From Ctenosaura bakeri (Eukaryota > Chordata > Lepidosauria > Squamata > Iguanidae): a stretch of 64,000 nucleotides of DNA. The DNA lies in contig CAOLHI010000247.1 in NCBI GenBank assembly GCA_948474755.1, positions 186,001 through 250,000 on the forward strand, in the 5' to 3' direction. Shown here in pieces: positions 47,200-57,075 of the stretch; position 1 is the first letter of the stretch, and every line of letters begins with the position of its first letter. The position numbers and the translations under genes were made by a program. Under the pieces are notes generated by a model. That model was not told the DNA's origin. It was given only the letters and a program-made list of their open reading frames with translations, and made no database searches.

Positions 47200-47621
47200 G
47201 GTCCTTTCCGCATGGCATTTGCCATGCGAAAAGGGCGCCTGGAGCATTGTATGATTGTGAGGAGCGATCTGCACGACGCACTCACAATTGTGCGATGCTC
47301 CAGGGGCTGGCAGGCGCCAATTGCGCATCTTTTCATTTTCAGCTGGAAGCCAAAAATGGTGCAAGATCACACATTGCTCCCGGGCCCAGCGCGCAATTAC
47401 CTGGCGTGCAGAGCCTCCGGAGCCATGTCAGTCGAGCTTCCTGCCCCACCGCAGCCTGGGAAACTCCCAGGCTGCACTACGGAAGGAAGAGGTGGGGCTC
47501 TCATGCGAGCAGGCAGCTCGTGTGGAGCTGAAGCAGCAGGGATGCGAGAGCCTTTTGCTGGAGGCTGCTTGTGCGATTCCCGCACCCCAGTGCCGGAAAA
47601 AGGTAAGGTGTGGAAAGGGCC
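47200..47621 (+). mobile_element. Harbinger-like non-autonomous DNA transposon (family B)
   Basis: The left end GGTCCTTTCCGCATGGC and the right end GGTGTGGAAAGGGCC are inverted termini of the same type as the 4.25-kb element. Just inside the left end, GCCTGGAGCATTGTATGATTG and the inverse CACAATTGTGCGATGCTCCAGG form a hairpin (47239-47307). Outward splice donors are AAG|GTAAGG at 47603 (plus) and CAG|GTAATT at 47403-47395 (minus), with about 200 bp of GC-rich sequence between. Open frames of up to 222 codons run through it because it is GC-rich. None resembles a known protein. Confidence 0.8.
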
Positions 47622-47877
47622 AGAGTGTTGACACTGTGGTTCATGTTCGTGCCTACTGTGGGGTAAAGCATGCAATGCAAAAGATAATAATACATGAATG
47701 GACATATCAGAACACTGGAGAAGAACTGATATTCACTGGCCTAGTGCAGGGGTGGGAACTATGTGGCTCTCCAGATCTTCCTAGTGGTGTCATTCAGTTA
47801 ATTTGTGCTTGCCCAAATCAGTCATTGAAATTTGTCAGGTTTGCCAAATCATTTGTTGTGGGGACAGAATACACAAA

Positions 47878-48055
47878 GGACCTTTCTGCACTACACTGTT
47901 ATAGTGCTATTATTCCACTTTCAACTTCATGTGGAATCCTGGAGTTTGCAGTTTAGGGAGGGGCATTTAGTATTCTCAGCTAGAGAGCAATTTGGTCTCA
48001 GTGAACTACAAACCCCAGAATTTCATAGGATGCTGAAACTGGAATAATAGCACTA
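47878..48055 (+). mobile_element. Palindromic Harbinger-like MITE, right end truncated
   Basis: It starts GGACCTTTCTGCACTACACT and carries ATTATTCCACTTTCAACTTC, GGGAGGGGCATTTAGTATTC, CAAACCCCAGAATTTCATAG and GGAATAATAGCACTA. It then stops short of the GTGTGGAAATGGCC terminus and passes directly into other sequence. Confidence 0.82.
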
Positions 48056-48103
48056 AGGCCCAAAGTGTTGCTGTATCCTCCCCCTCCAAATGGTGCACAC
48101 TTT

Positions 48104-48518
48104 GGCCCTTTCCACACACCACCCTCGACCTGCAATAGTCATGGGACTGCGATGGGATCATAACAACGTCGTCACAATCCCATTGCAATCCCATGGCCAG
48201 CCATCACAATCACGAATGAAATCACTGAAGGGTTTCTCCTGTCAATGACATGCGACTGTGCAGTCCTCCTACCTTCCTCCTGCACTTACCTGTCATGCAG
48301 AACAGCAGAAAGCACAATGGCTGCTCTTCCTCCCCCAATGCAGCCTGGGAAACTGCCGGGCTGTGCTGTGGAAGGGAGGAGCAGAGCCACTGCACTTCCT
48401 CCTGTCCAGCAGGCAGCCAGTGTGGAGGGGAGCATGGCAGAAGCACTCCCCTCCCCGGAGAGGCTTTTCCTGAATCCCCATGCAATGGCTTCAGAAACAG
48501 GTAAGGTGTGGAAAGGCC
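48104..48518 (+). mobile_element. Harbinger-like non-autonomous DNA transposon (family C)
   Basis: The left end GGCCCTTTCCACACACC and the right end GGTGTGGAAAGGCC are inverted, with TTT on both flanks as a possible 3-bp duplication. A subterminal hairpin is formed by CATGGGACTGCGATGGGAT and ATCCCATTGCAATCCCATGG (48142-48195). Outward donors are CAG|GTAAGG at 48501 (plus) and CAG|GTAAGT at 48292-48284 (minus). It shares its right terminus and donor with family B, so the two are related. No transposase is present. Confidence 0.82.
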
Positions 48519-48838
48519 TTTGATTCATTCCCACCTGTCTTCTATGGCAACAACAGCACCCAAAGTTTTCCCAGACATGGTTCTGCTTGCAGTGGTGTGC
48601 AGCCCTGGGGAAGGCTAACAAGGAGGAAAAGGAGTCAATCTCCCCCTTGCAGGATGCCCCTCTCAAGGAAGGAAAGGAAGGCAAGCGGGGGGAGAGGGGG
48701 AGCAAGGAAGGATAACAGAGGGAAGGAGGATGAACCAGTGAGCGCCCAACCCTGATTCCTTGCCTCTGGTGCAGCCAAGCAATATCCACACACATTTCTC
48801 CAATGATGTATCATACAGCAAATGAAAAAAATTGTTAT

Positions 48839-48922
48839 ATGGCAAAAAAAAAAAAAAGAATTCATTGTTAATTATTTTGAATGGCAAAAAAAAAAAAATG
48901 AATTCATTGTTAATTATTTTGA
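48839..48922. repeat. Tandem duplication of a 42-bp poly-A-bearing unit
   Basis: Two adjacent 42-bp copies begin ATGGCAAAAAAAAAAAA and continue GAATTCATTGTTAATTATTT. They differ only around the A run. Such perfection suggests a recent duplication, or an assembly stutter at a long A run. Confidence 0.92.
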
Positions 48923-49271
48923 ATAGCACTACTGGAACTTGTTAAATTGTAATTCCAAGTATCCATCACCAATCCAAAAACAACTGGAAGGCTACACAAT
49001 TCTCACCCTTGGTGTAGTGGAACCAGAGGTTGAAGGGTCAAAGTCCTATGACTTTTTGACTAGCAAAATTATGACATCATCTGCCAGACTTTAGATTTCC
49101 CTTCTCCCTCTGAGGTTTGCTATAATCTTCATGGGGATATGCGAATTTTCCTAGCAACACGGTTCTGGATGAGCTATATGTCCTGTTTCACATATTATAT
49201 TGGTACTGAACAGGCTGTTAAAATCCACTGGCTTTACAAAGTTCCACATCTGGAATGGAGCAGGAAACTAA

Positions 49272-49418
49272 GGCCATTTCCGCACTGGCCTGTTATAGCG
49301 CGATGATTCCGCTTTCAACCTCCTCTGGCATCCTGGGGTTTGCAGTTTCGGGAGGGGCCGTCCGGAGGAGGTTGAAAGCGGAATCATCGCGCTATAACAG
49401 GCCAGTGCGGAAATGGCC
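49272..49418. mobile_element. Palindromic MITE with perfect 54-bp inverted arms and TAA target duplication
   Basis: Positions 49272-49325 are exactly inverted at 49365-49418, with a 39-bp centre containing CTGGGGTTTGCAGTTTCGGG. Ends are GGCCATTTCCGCACTGGCCT and its inverse. TAA flanks both sides (49269-49271 and 49419-49421). It is the shortest and least diverged complete copy, 147 bp, and retains CpGs (GCGCGATGATTCCGC). It is therefore young or kept perfect by arm-to-arm repair. Confidence 0.96.
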
Positions 49419-49611
49419 TAAGATAGATCAATATAGCTCACTGCATTTTTGGATTCTCCTGGAGTTTGACATAAAATGTGCCTGCACTTCAAAATTTACC
49501 ACTATACCCTGCATTTACCATTATACCCCACATACTTCCCTCCAACACCCTCATAGCCTTCCATTTCATAAAACTTGCTATGTTTCAGGAATCTTGGAAA
49601 AGCACTCCCAG

Positions 49612-49690
49612 GACCCTTTTACACTACACTGTGATTCCACTTTAACTGTCATGGTTCCATGCTATGGAATCCTGGGAAGGGTAGTTTAGG
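49612..49690 (+). mobile_element. GGACCCTTTTACAC-ended palindromic MITE, left half
   Basis: GGACCCTTTTACACTACACT, GATTCCACTTTAACTGTCAT and CTATGGAATCCTGGGAAGGG follow the left arm order of the older MITE family at 31275-31678. The right arm is missing. Confidence 0.65.
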
Positions 49691-49809
49691 TCTACATGGA
49701 GCTTGAAAATATAGAGATGGCAACTTGTGCAAAATGTAATTATATGATTGGCTTGTCTGTGTGGTTACACAGAACAATAGTAATTCAGGGCTGTACCAGC
49801 TGCTTCTTT

Positions 49810-50011
49810 GGCCATTTCTACACTACTCTGCTATAGTGCTATTATTCCACTTTCAATATCCTATGGAATCCTGGGGTTTGCAGGCTAGGGAGAGGCATTT
49901 AAAATTCTCAGCCAGAGAGCTCTTTGGCCTCAGTAAACTACAAACCCCAGAATTCCACAGGATGTTGAAAGTGGAATAATAGCACTATAACAGTGTAGTG
50001 TGGAAATGGCC
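49810..50011 (+). mobile_element. Palindromic Harbinger-like MITE, complete
   Basis: It runs from GGCCATTTCTACACTACTCT to CAGTGTAGTGTGGAAATGGCC, with ATTATTCCACTTTCAATATC and its inverse, and a GGGAGAGGCATTTAAAATTC centre. It is about 202 bp, the full-length form of the family. The flanks are TTT and ATT, so the 3-bp duplication is decayed or shifted. Confidence 0.9.
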
Positions 50012-50706
50012 ATTGTCGCTGAGCCCAATTCAAAGTGCTTTTAAAACCTTAAACATATAAAACTTTAATCAGTTTAGGGGCTGGCTACCTGAAACAGCAC
50101 CACTCTATATCATCCTACCTATGAACTGTGATAAACAGAGAGGTCTTTTTGTTTATTCCACTACTTAACAATGTCAAGATTTCTAGAACTAGTAACATAG
50201 TCTTCTCCACTGTAGTGTAACACCTACGAGTTATCAGTTTGGCTCAATGGGTGATAAAATCCTAAGGAAGAGGCCACACTAGCTGGTTGAATTCAGAAAG
50301 AGAGGGAAAACTGCAGAGGAAAGGAGTTGCAGTTGCCAGGGATAAGGACTAGGCCTTTTCAGTTTGAATAACATAGCAGGATTTTAATGGTATGTTTGAA
50401 AAGGGAGAAAAAAATAAATTCCTTATAGTGGAATTTCTATTATGCATTTCCACCTGTTTCATATTTTTTATTTAGTGCTGTAAGATCTGCATCTAAACCA
50501 TACAGTACAATTGGAAAACATAGGCAGAAGAGTCCTGCAGTGAGGTCCTGCAGTCACACCCAATTGGATTTTTGGGATGGTACAGATGTGACAGATTTAA
50601 TATATCACTTGTCATACTGTTAAAAATATAGCCCAGAATTTTGTATGACATGTATTACATAACACTGTAACTATGGTGCTACAGAGTGAATCCCAGCCTG
50701 ACAGCC
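50012..50706. other. Unannotated lizard DNA, no gene seen
   Basis: There is no gene or named repeat that I can support. Confidence 0.4.
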
Positions 50707-50945
50707 CCTGTCTCCACTTACCAGGCAGCTGTTGCTGAGATCAATGGGGGTCCATTCCTCTGTTGCTCAGGAAGTGGTGGGCTGCCATTTCCACCACCTC
50801 TTGTGAGCAACTTCCAGTGCAACAGGCAGAAACAGGACCCCTGCTGCAATTCCCCCTCGTGTCAGAGATTGCCCATTGAAAAGGGGGCAGGAACAGCAGC
50901 CAGCAGCCAGTGGCTACTTCCCAGTAAGTGCAAATTGGAGGTCTT
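50707..50945. mobile_element. Palindromic repeat with splice-donor-like ends, copy 1
   Basis: Left CTCCACTTACCAGGCAGCTG and right CTTCCCAGTAAGTGCAAATT are inverted. The terminal arms therefore read as GTAAGT-type donors pointing outward on both strands. The centre has GTTGCTCAGGAAGTGGTGGG with its partial inverse. A relative lies at 56555-56826. No coding capacity is recognised. Confidence 0.55.
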
Positions 50946-51462
50946 TCATGGTCCCTACATAGCCTCCAGATGAGGTTATGAATTTGTAACTGTGATATAG
51001 GGCTTAGTGGGACTTAAATTGTGATTGAGTTTGCAATATTCAATTACAGTTGGCCCTGAAGAAGAGGTATAATAGCATCCTTGTTGTGGAACTTCTTCTC
51101 CCCAGATGTAAGACTGATACCAGCTCTGGCCAACTTTCAGAATCAGATGGGGAAGGGGAAATCATTTTCTGGTAGACTTTTGAGCAAAATAGCTGAAGGG
51201 CCATGCGCTGGATATTTTGATACTAACTGGCCAGTGAATTTTTGCTAGTTCTGCTGGTTTTATAGACATATGCTTGCATATAGACATATCATATGTTGCA
51301 AAGAAGGGGAATCTCCAGTCTACAGGCCTAATCTGGCCTGGAAGAACCAGGATTCAGCCCATGAGGGGTCCTGGAGCTGTCCAGCCCTATCACCAAAGCT
51401 CCACCCCCATATTCAAGGGAATGCAAGTTGCAGATAGGAGAATCCTATTATTTCCAGTCTTA

Positions 51463-51589
51463 GGCCATTTCTGCACTAGCCTGTTATAGCGCAAGGTTTC
51501 CACTTTCAACATCCTCTGGAATCCTGGGGTTTGCAGTTTCAGGAGGGGCCGGCTTCATCGCGCTACAACAGGCTGATGCGGAAATGGCC
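51463..51589 (+). mobile_element. Palindromic MITE, internally deleted, with TTA target duplication
   Basis: It starts GGCCATTTCTGCACTAGCCT and ends GGCTGATGCGGAAATGGCC, with TTA on each side (51460-51462 and 51590-51592). The right arm goes from the GGAGGGGCCGGC centre straight to TCATCGCGCTACAACAGGC, so part of it is missing. Length is 127 bp. Confidence 0.92.
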
Positions 51590-51592
51590 TTA

Positions 51593-52564
51593 GATTGGAG
51601 ATCACAGTACGGATGAAAAGAATATTTGAAAAATAGTAGAAAAACACATTTCTCAAGTGTTGGAAAGCCTAAGAAGGCAAATTGTGGGCTGCCAAGAATC
51701 TCCATGGTTTGGGATTTATTCTGGGCAAAATTGACGTGGTTCTTTTGCAGAGCAAGCAGCATTTTCTGCACAGGAAACAGCATTTTCATGCAGAAACATT
51801 TCCTGAATAGCAAATGTTGTTCTCTGTTGTCTGGAGGGGGGTGAATTTTACACACAAACAGTCCTGAACTGCAAATAGTCTTCAAAAATTATGCAGTTTT
51901 CAAAGACTTCTGCACAGTGAGAAGAAAACTGCTAAAAATTACTCACTGCTTCTTTTGAGGACAAAATTAATTGCATCATTTTATAGCAATCCCACAGATT
52001 CCAGAAAGGGTCTAGATGACATCAGAAGGGGGTTGGGCTCAAGACCCTGACATTCTGATGTCCTCTGGCACACTGGCTTGACCCCCAAGGATAAACCAGG
52101 ACCCTGTACACAGACCAGGAATCAGCTGATGGCAAAGAGCTGAAAATAATTTTGATAAATAAATATTGGGGAAAAATAAGAACCCAGTAGTAGATAAGTC
52201 TAGACTCCCTTCAGATCCTTGCTCAGTGTGGTTCAGTCCCACTGGGTAGGCAGTACCTGTTTGCTTCCATCTTGTTGTGTGCCAGAGAACATGGAGCCCC
52301 GCATACAGGCATCTCTCAGCTAACAAAGCCTCTGACAAAGAATGTGAAAGTCTTTTTACAGCTGCCCAACCCCCCTTATTCCTTGTTATCTGTCTAGTTA
52401 GGAGATTTTTTAGCAGTATTGGCACTGAGAGAGTGGTGAAGGAGGCCTGGAGAAACACAGACTTTTGGTGACAGGCTGTGACAGCATGTCTGCAGCAAAC
52501 CATGCAATAAAGCCTGACCTGGGAAATAATGAAATTCTGCTGTCGCTGATGCTACTGTAACTGT
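51593..52564. other. Unannotated lizard DNA, no gene seen
   Basis: The 154-codon minus-strand open frame at 52039-52503 has no recognisable domain. A TE origin is possible but unproven. Confidence 0.35.
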
Positions 52565-53041
52565 GGCCATTTCCGCACTAGACTGGAGAGCGTTTCAACA
52601 CATTTTATGAGCGGTGTTTTTTATTCGGACTTACTCTGATTCCTATCTGCACACCCTCCAGTTTCTGTTAAAGTAAAGTGGAGAAAATCATTTGTAGCTT
52701 CTGCATTGTCAGTTCTCCTGGAACCCCTATTCCCCTCCCTCCTCTACTCTGCCACTGCCAATTGGTCAATTTAACGCCCACCTCTGTGGTATGAATTGAT
52801 GTAACGCTTCTGCATGTAGGAAAAAATGCAGCAGCATCATTGTAGTTGGTTCGCATCAGAGTTTTTCCATTTTTATATTACACCGGTTTCACAACAATGT
52901 GAACCATGCTAAGAGCTGAACATGTGCAGAACAAACTACGACAGAACGACATCAAACCAATTTGACATGCAGATGTATTTGCAATGCAACGCTACAGCAA
53001 TGCAACGATGCTACAGCAATGCATCTTGTGCGGAAAGGGCC
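52565..53041 (+). mobile_element. Harbinger-like non-autonomous DNA transposon (family D)
   Basis: The left end GGCCATTTCCGCACTAGACT and the right end CTTGTGCGGAAAGGGCC are inverted, and TGT flanks both sides (52562-52564 and 53042-53044). The right interior has CAATGCAACGCTACAGCAAT repeated with ACGATGCTACAGCAATGC. At 477 bp it is close in size to families A-C but different inside, and no clear donor pair is present. Confidence 0.82.
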
Positions 53042-53933
53042 TGTGTGTCCCTGCCTACAGCAGGCAATGGTGGCTGCCTCAGTGGAGTATGTGTGAATGG
53101 CAAAACAGAGAATAAAGAGGAAAACAGATAAGTCATCCTCACCAGCTCCCCATGTACCATGTTTTTTTAAAAAAATAAAAGCATAGATCTGTGAGTTTGG
53201 CCACCAAAATAGAAGTAATGAGAAAAGTAGAGGCAGTTGAAAGAAAAAGTTGTCCCTGGATGCCTTGTGGAAGAAGTCTTCAAGTAGACTCTAGAAGGTT
53301 CAACATGTTTTTGTTTACTGTTGCAAGGCTTTCCTGGCCTGCTTGTTCCATTTTGCATTGTTAGCTTAGGATAAAAGTATGTTTAAACATTTTGAACTGC
53401 TCTTCTTTTTTGTGGTGCTGGAACCTATCCCTGTTCTTTCCTGCCTCTGATGCCAAATTTTCTGTTAAAGAAGTAATGCTACTTCATTAATTGAGATATA
53501 CCTGTACTCTGTTTTGCTTTTTTGCCAGAATGTTATGTTTCCATATGTTCATTTTAATAAAAACCTGTTCATTATCCTGCCTGAGCCTGTTCAAGGCTGA
53601 CCTTAGTGCAGAACCTTTTAAGACCTGAACGCCTGAGTAAGTTCTCTACCTCTGGGGCCCAGAAAGGAAAGAAAATATTATAGTGAAAAAGGATATCAAG
53701 TTCTGCAAAGCTTTCTTTGACCTACACTAAGGATGCTTTGCAGAGGTGTGTGCAGAAGGTCCCATATTCCGTACCCAACATCTTCTTCACATCTCAAATC
53801 CTACCAATTTACTGACAGACAGGATAGAGAGCACTAAATTAGATGCATCAGGGGTCTGGCTCAGTACAAAAGAGCTTCCTCTGTTCTTTGATCCTCCTCA
53901 CATGGAGAATTCTATGTATGTTACTGAACTTTT
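53042..53933. other. Unannotated lizard DNA, no gene seen
   Basis: The interval shows no gene signal. The AATAAAA near 53,555 is not preceded by a recognisable exon. Confidence 0.4.
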
Positions 53934-54345
53934 CATACCCTCCAGTATTTCACGGATGCAAACCAGGACATATGTGGCTGAGCAACATCAGAATGTGGTC
54001 AAAAGGGCCAGGCAATAAGAGGGTAAGTTACTGAGGAAGAACATACAAAACTACTTGTTGTAGCAGAGGAACCCTGGAATGTATGTACTAAATATTAAAT
54101 ACTGTAAAAACTAAAAACTCAAATGAGCCAACTGTGAAAGTCAAGTCTCTGCCCTTCCCCTCCTCTCCCTCCTGTTGAGTTGTATGAAGACAACTTTTGC
54201 ACGTTGAATTCATTTCAAGGAATTGAAGTAAGCAAGGACAAAGGAGGGAAGTGGGAGGAGGAGAGAGAAACTGGGATACTTTAAAAGCAGCAAGAAAAGC
54301 AGGACAGCAGAGGATTGTCTGGGTTTATTCCCTGCCAGTTGGTAT
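53934..54345 (+). mobile_element. CATACCCTCCAACA-ended repeat, copy 4
   Basis: It starts CATACCCTCCAGTATTTCAC, continues AACCAGGACATATGTGGCTG and AGCAACATCAGAATGTGGTC, then GGAGAGAGAAACTGGGATAC, and ends TTGGTATG. It is about 410 bp, with an AT-rich insertion relative to copy 1 near 54,050-54,130. Confidence 0.78.
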
Positions 54346-55094
54346 GGTTGCTCCCCCTGGCTACACTTGAAAATTGAGATGCTCCTCCTGGAAAACAAAG
54401 TGGAGCAGGGGACATTGTTCAAATACAGCACAAACAGATGAAGTCACAATAGAAAATCAAGGAAGTCCCAATGCACACTTGGAATAGCTGGGACTGCAGA
54501 TCCTGATCTGTTCCTCTCACCTTTTGGTGGCTGCATTGCAGTCAAAGATGAGGTACTGCAAATTCATGGCACTTCTTCTCAGTTGCCAGTTAAGGGGCAT
54601 CTGATCCAGCAGACACTCTTACATCCAGAGATTTTTCTCAGTTTCTACAATAGGTCAGACCCGCCAATACATTAGTATGGCCACAGACTCTAAATCAAGG
54701 CCCTGCCTTTTATTTCCAGCTTTTACCTTAATTCTCTATATAAGTGTCTGGTCCACTTCTGTTTGCTTAGAAAGCCTCTTTGTCTCAAAATGTTAATGTT
54801 CTCCAAAGAGCAGCTGGCATTTTGTCTATTGAGAACAGTGCAATGATTTCTTCAGGGAAACTTGAAAATTCAAGAGGAAGAAAAAAAAACATTCTAAGAA
54901 AGTCAAGGAGCTACTGAATACATCAATCTTAAGAGGCCTGAAAAGGTTGTTTGATAAGCTAATTATTGCATAATCGCTAATATTTCAAGCACTGAATTAT
55001 AGCTTTGCACATTTTAAGGAAGTTTTTAAGAACTCATATAAAAGACACAAGTGTATCCATCATGCTTAAATAATTTCAAAACTGTATTATCGAA
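54346..55094. other. Unannotated lizard DNA, no gene seen
   Basis: This interval shows no gene or named repeat. Confidence 0.4.
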
Positions 55095-55270
55095 AAAGTT
55101 AGAGTAATGGCTAGAAAACTGGACCTGGGAAGTCCAGGTTTTAATACTCACTGAGCCATGAACCTCACCAGGTGATCTTGGGGCAGTCAGTCTGTATGAA
55201 GAGGCTCCAGAGGCCATTTTCCCTCCATTCTCAGACTCATATGGGTTACATCTGCCTGTTCTTTCAAAAC
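55095..55270 (+). mobile_element. tRNA-derived SINE, diverged
   Basis: A tRNA-like head (AGTAATGGCTAGAAAACTGG, then CCTGGGAAGTCCAGGTTTTA) is followed by CTGAGCCATGAACCTCACCA and GGTGATCTTGGGGCAGTCAG. This order matches the Sauria-type SINE, while the 3' part is unlike the usual tail. Just downstream, at 55295-55360, is a TTATTTATTTGATGTATATG and ACCCAAAGTGGCTTA module. Confidence 0.6.
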
Positions 55271-55417
55271 GTCTGGTCACTTCCAGTTAACCATTGTTTG
55301 GTACTTATTTATTTGATGTATATGTCACTTCTCACAATATGGAACCCAAAGTGGCTTAAATAAGGTGTGGGAAGGGGGGAAGTGCAACCCCTTGGAGATC
55401 TCTAAAAGTGTGATTCT

Positions 55418-56100
55418 TCAAAAAAATAACAAGAAATGGGAATGGAAAATGTTAGAAATGTGATGAGAAAGAGGGATCTTTTTTTCATATGTGGTGGACC
55501 TGTAAAATAGCAAAAAAGTTTTGGAAAGAAATACATGATGAAATTCAAAGAATGTATGGTTTTAACTTTGAAATGAAGCCAGAACTTTATTTGTTGAATA
55601 TGTTAGGGCAACAAAGAGAAATAAGATCTCATCAAAAGACATTGTTATATATAATAACTGCAGCAAGATTGTCTTATGCTCAACATTGGAAAGAAGGAAA
55701 ATATATTGATATAAGAGAATGGAAATTCAAAGTCCTGGATATGGTAGCTACAGAAAAGCTAACTTTTTCACTTAAAAATAAGCCAATCCAGGGCTTTGAA
55801 AGAGAATGGCGAGAGGTATTGAATTGGATAAAAGAATGAAATAGGGGGAAAGAAAGAAAGGCTGTGAGAAAGGAGGAAGACAAAATGAGGTGGTAAAAGA
55901 TAAATTGTAAATAGTTACATATGAACTAAAAGTAATAGTATATGATTGTTATAAAATGGAGATAATGTACGGAATGGAATGTTTATATGGAATGGAATGT
56001 TAAACTCAGATTCAACTGGGGAAATTGATGTCTGGAAGCGGGGAGGGGTTTTTTAAATTGTTTTTTCATTAAAAATTTCAATAAAAATTAATTAAAAAAT
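55418..56100 (+). mobile_element. L1 retrotransposon, 5'-truncated, with 14-bp target duplications
   Basis: The insertion lies between two perfect copies of AAAAGTGTGATTCT (55404-55417 and 56101-56114). It contains the C-terminal ~130 codons of L1 ORF2, a ~260-bp 3' UTR, an AATAAA at 56080-56085 and an A-rich end. Intact duplications show target-primed reverse transcription and a fairly recent insertion. It is too short to be mobile. Confidence 0.95.
55489..55839 (+). pseudogene. L1 ORF2 protein, C-terminal fragment
   Basis: The frame encodes MWWTCKIAKKFWKEIHDEIQ and continues to WREVLNWIKE before TGA. Upstream in the same frame, KCDEKEGSFFH extends to a TAG at 55453-55455 where the family has TGG (Trp). 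This is the cysteine-containing C-terminal domain of L1 ORF2p. The endonuclease and most of the reverse transcriptase are absent through 5' truncation, so the fragment is not functional. Confidence 0.92.
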
Positions 56101-56287
56101 AAAAGTGTGATTCTCCATTTGGGGGCAATGTGTATTTTCCCAGTAATGGGTGGCAGTGGGCAGTGGCATGAGGGCGGTGCACCCTGGGCAGCAATTTTTT
56201 GGGAGCACCCTGCGTGACATGGCCATGTCCCTGCCCCTCTGCTCACCCCTGCCCTCACTACCTGCACTCTAAGTTACGCGGCTGGCT

Positions 56288-56515
56288 GGACAGTGATGAA
56301 AACTGATAGGAAGAGAATCAGCTCATTTGAAATATGGTGCTGGTGGAGAGTCCTACAGATTCTAAGAACTACCAAAAAAATCAAATAATGAGTCTTTGAG
56401 CAAATCAAGCCTGGACTCTTCCTAGAACCCAGGATGACTAAACTGGGACTATTGTACTTTGGACATATCATGAGAAGACCTGAATTATTAGAGAAGACAA
56501 TGTCCAGAATTCACT
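56288..56515 (+). pseudogene. Non-LTR retrotransposon ORF2 C-terminal fragment
   Basis: Translation gives RKRISSFEIWCWWRVLQILR, then EQIKPGLFLEPRMTKLGLLY and FGHIMRRPELLEKTM. These match the 'AFEMWCWRRML' and 'KLRYFGHIMRR..SLEKTIM' blocks seen in the C-terminus of RTE/Ingi-related (Vingi-like) LINEs. Stops are not prominent, but the copy is short and truncated. The clade assignment is tentative. Confidence 0.8.
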
Positions 56516-56554
56516 AAAGCATTTAAAAATGTGTAATGCATTTGTGACTAGTCT

Positions 56555-56826
56555 CCCAGTCACCACTTAGTGGGAAGCAGCAGCTGCAAACAACAGGGGT
56601 CTCTTCCTCTTTCAGACAGGAAGCAGCAGACTGACATTCCCACTCTTCTTTCACAAGCAATCTCCAGTGTAAGTGGAAATTGTTATGGCAAATCCCACTT
56701 CTGACTGTTGCACTAGAGATCACTCATGGAAGGGGGTGGGAATGCAGTCAACTGCTTCTTGATTGATAGGGGAACAGATCCTGGTTGCTCACACAGCAGC
56801 TGCCCAGTAAGTATGGATTGAGGTGT
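56555..56826. mobile_element. Palindromic repeat with splice-donor-like ends, copy 2
   Basis: Left CAGTCACCACTTAGTGGGAA and right CAGCTGCCCAGTAAGTATGG are inverted, as at 50707-50945. The centre holds AGATCACTCATGGAAGGGGG, similar to the 34-kb palindrome. It separates the two parts of a LINE, so it probably inserted into that LINE. Confidence 0.5.
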
Positions 56827-56929
56827 CAAGCCAAGAGACACTAGTTAGCTACACAACTTTGGTGGTTATACAGCTAAAAAGGTGTCTTGGGAAGATACAA
56901 GACAGTAGGAAAAAACAAAGACTGCACTA

Positions 56930-57075
56930 CAGGTAGATAGACTCAATCAAGGAAGCCACAGCCCTGAGTTTGCAAGAGCTGAGCAGAGCAGCTGTTGACC
57001 AGGAATCATGGGAGGTTTCTAATTCAAAGAGTCAATGTAAGTCAAAGTTGACTTGATGACAATTAACAACAACAA
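56930..57075 (+). mobile_element. Non-LTR retrotransposon 3' end with CAACAACAA tail
   Basis: GATAGACTCAATCAAGGAAG, CCACAGCCCTGAGTTTGCAA and GAGCTGAGCAGAGCAGCTGT are the 3' part of the same LINE family as 56288-56515, and it ends GACTTGATGACAATTAACAA followed by CAACAA. That tail closely resembles the end of the tRNA-derived SINEs in this window, which fits a LINE/SINE partnership. Confidence 0.78.

Noticed and set aside
47288..47956. A 222-codon open frame as a host gene
   Set aside because: It runs through a Harbinger-like element, unique sequence and into a palindromic MITE. The openness comes from high GC, and no protein family is recognisable.
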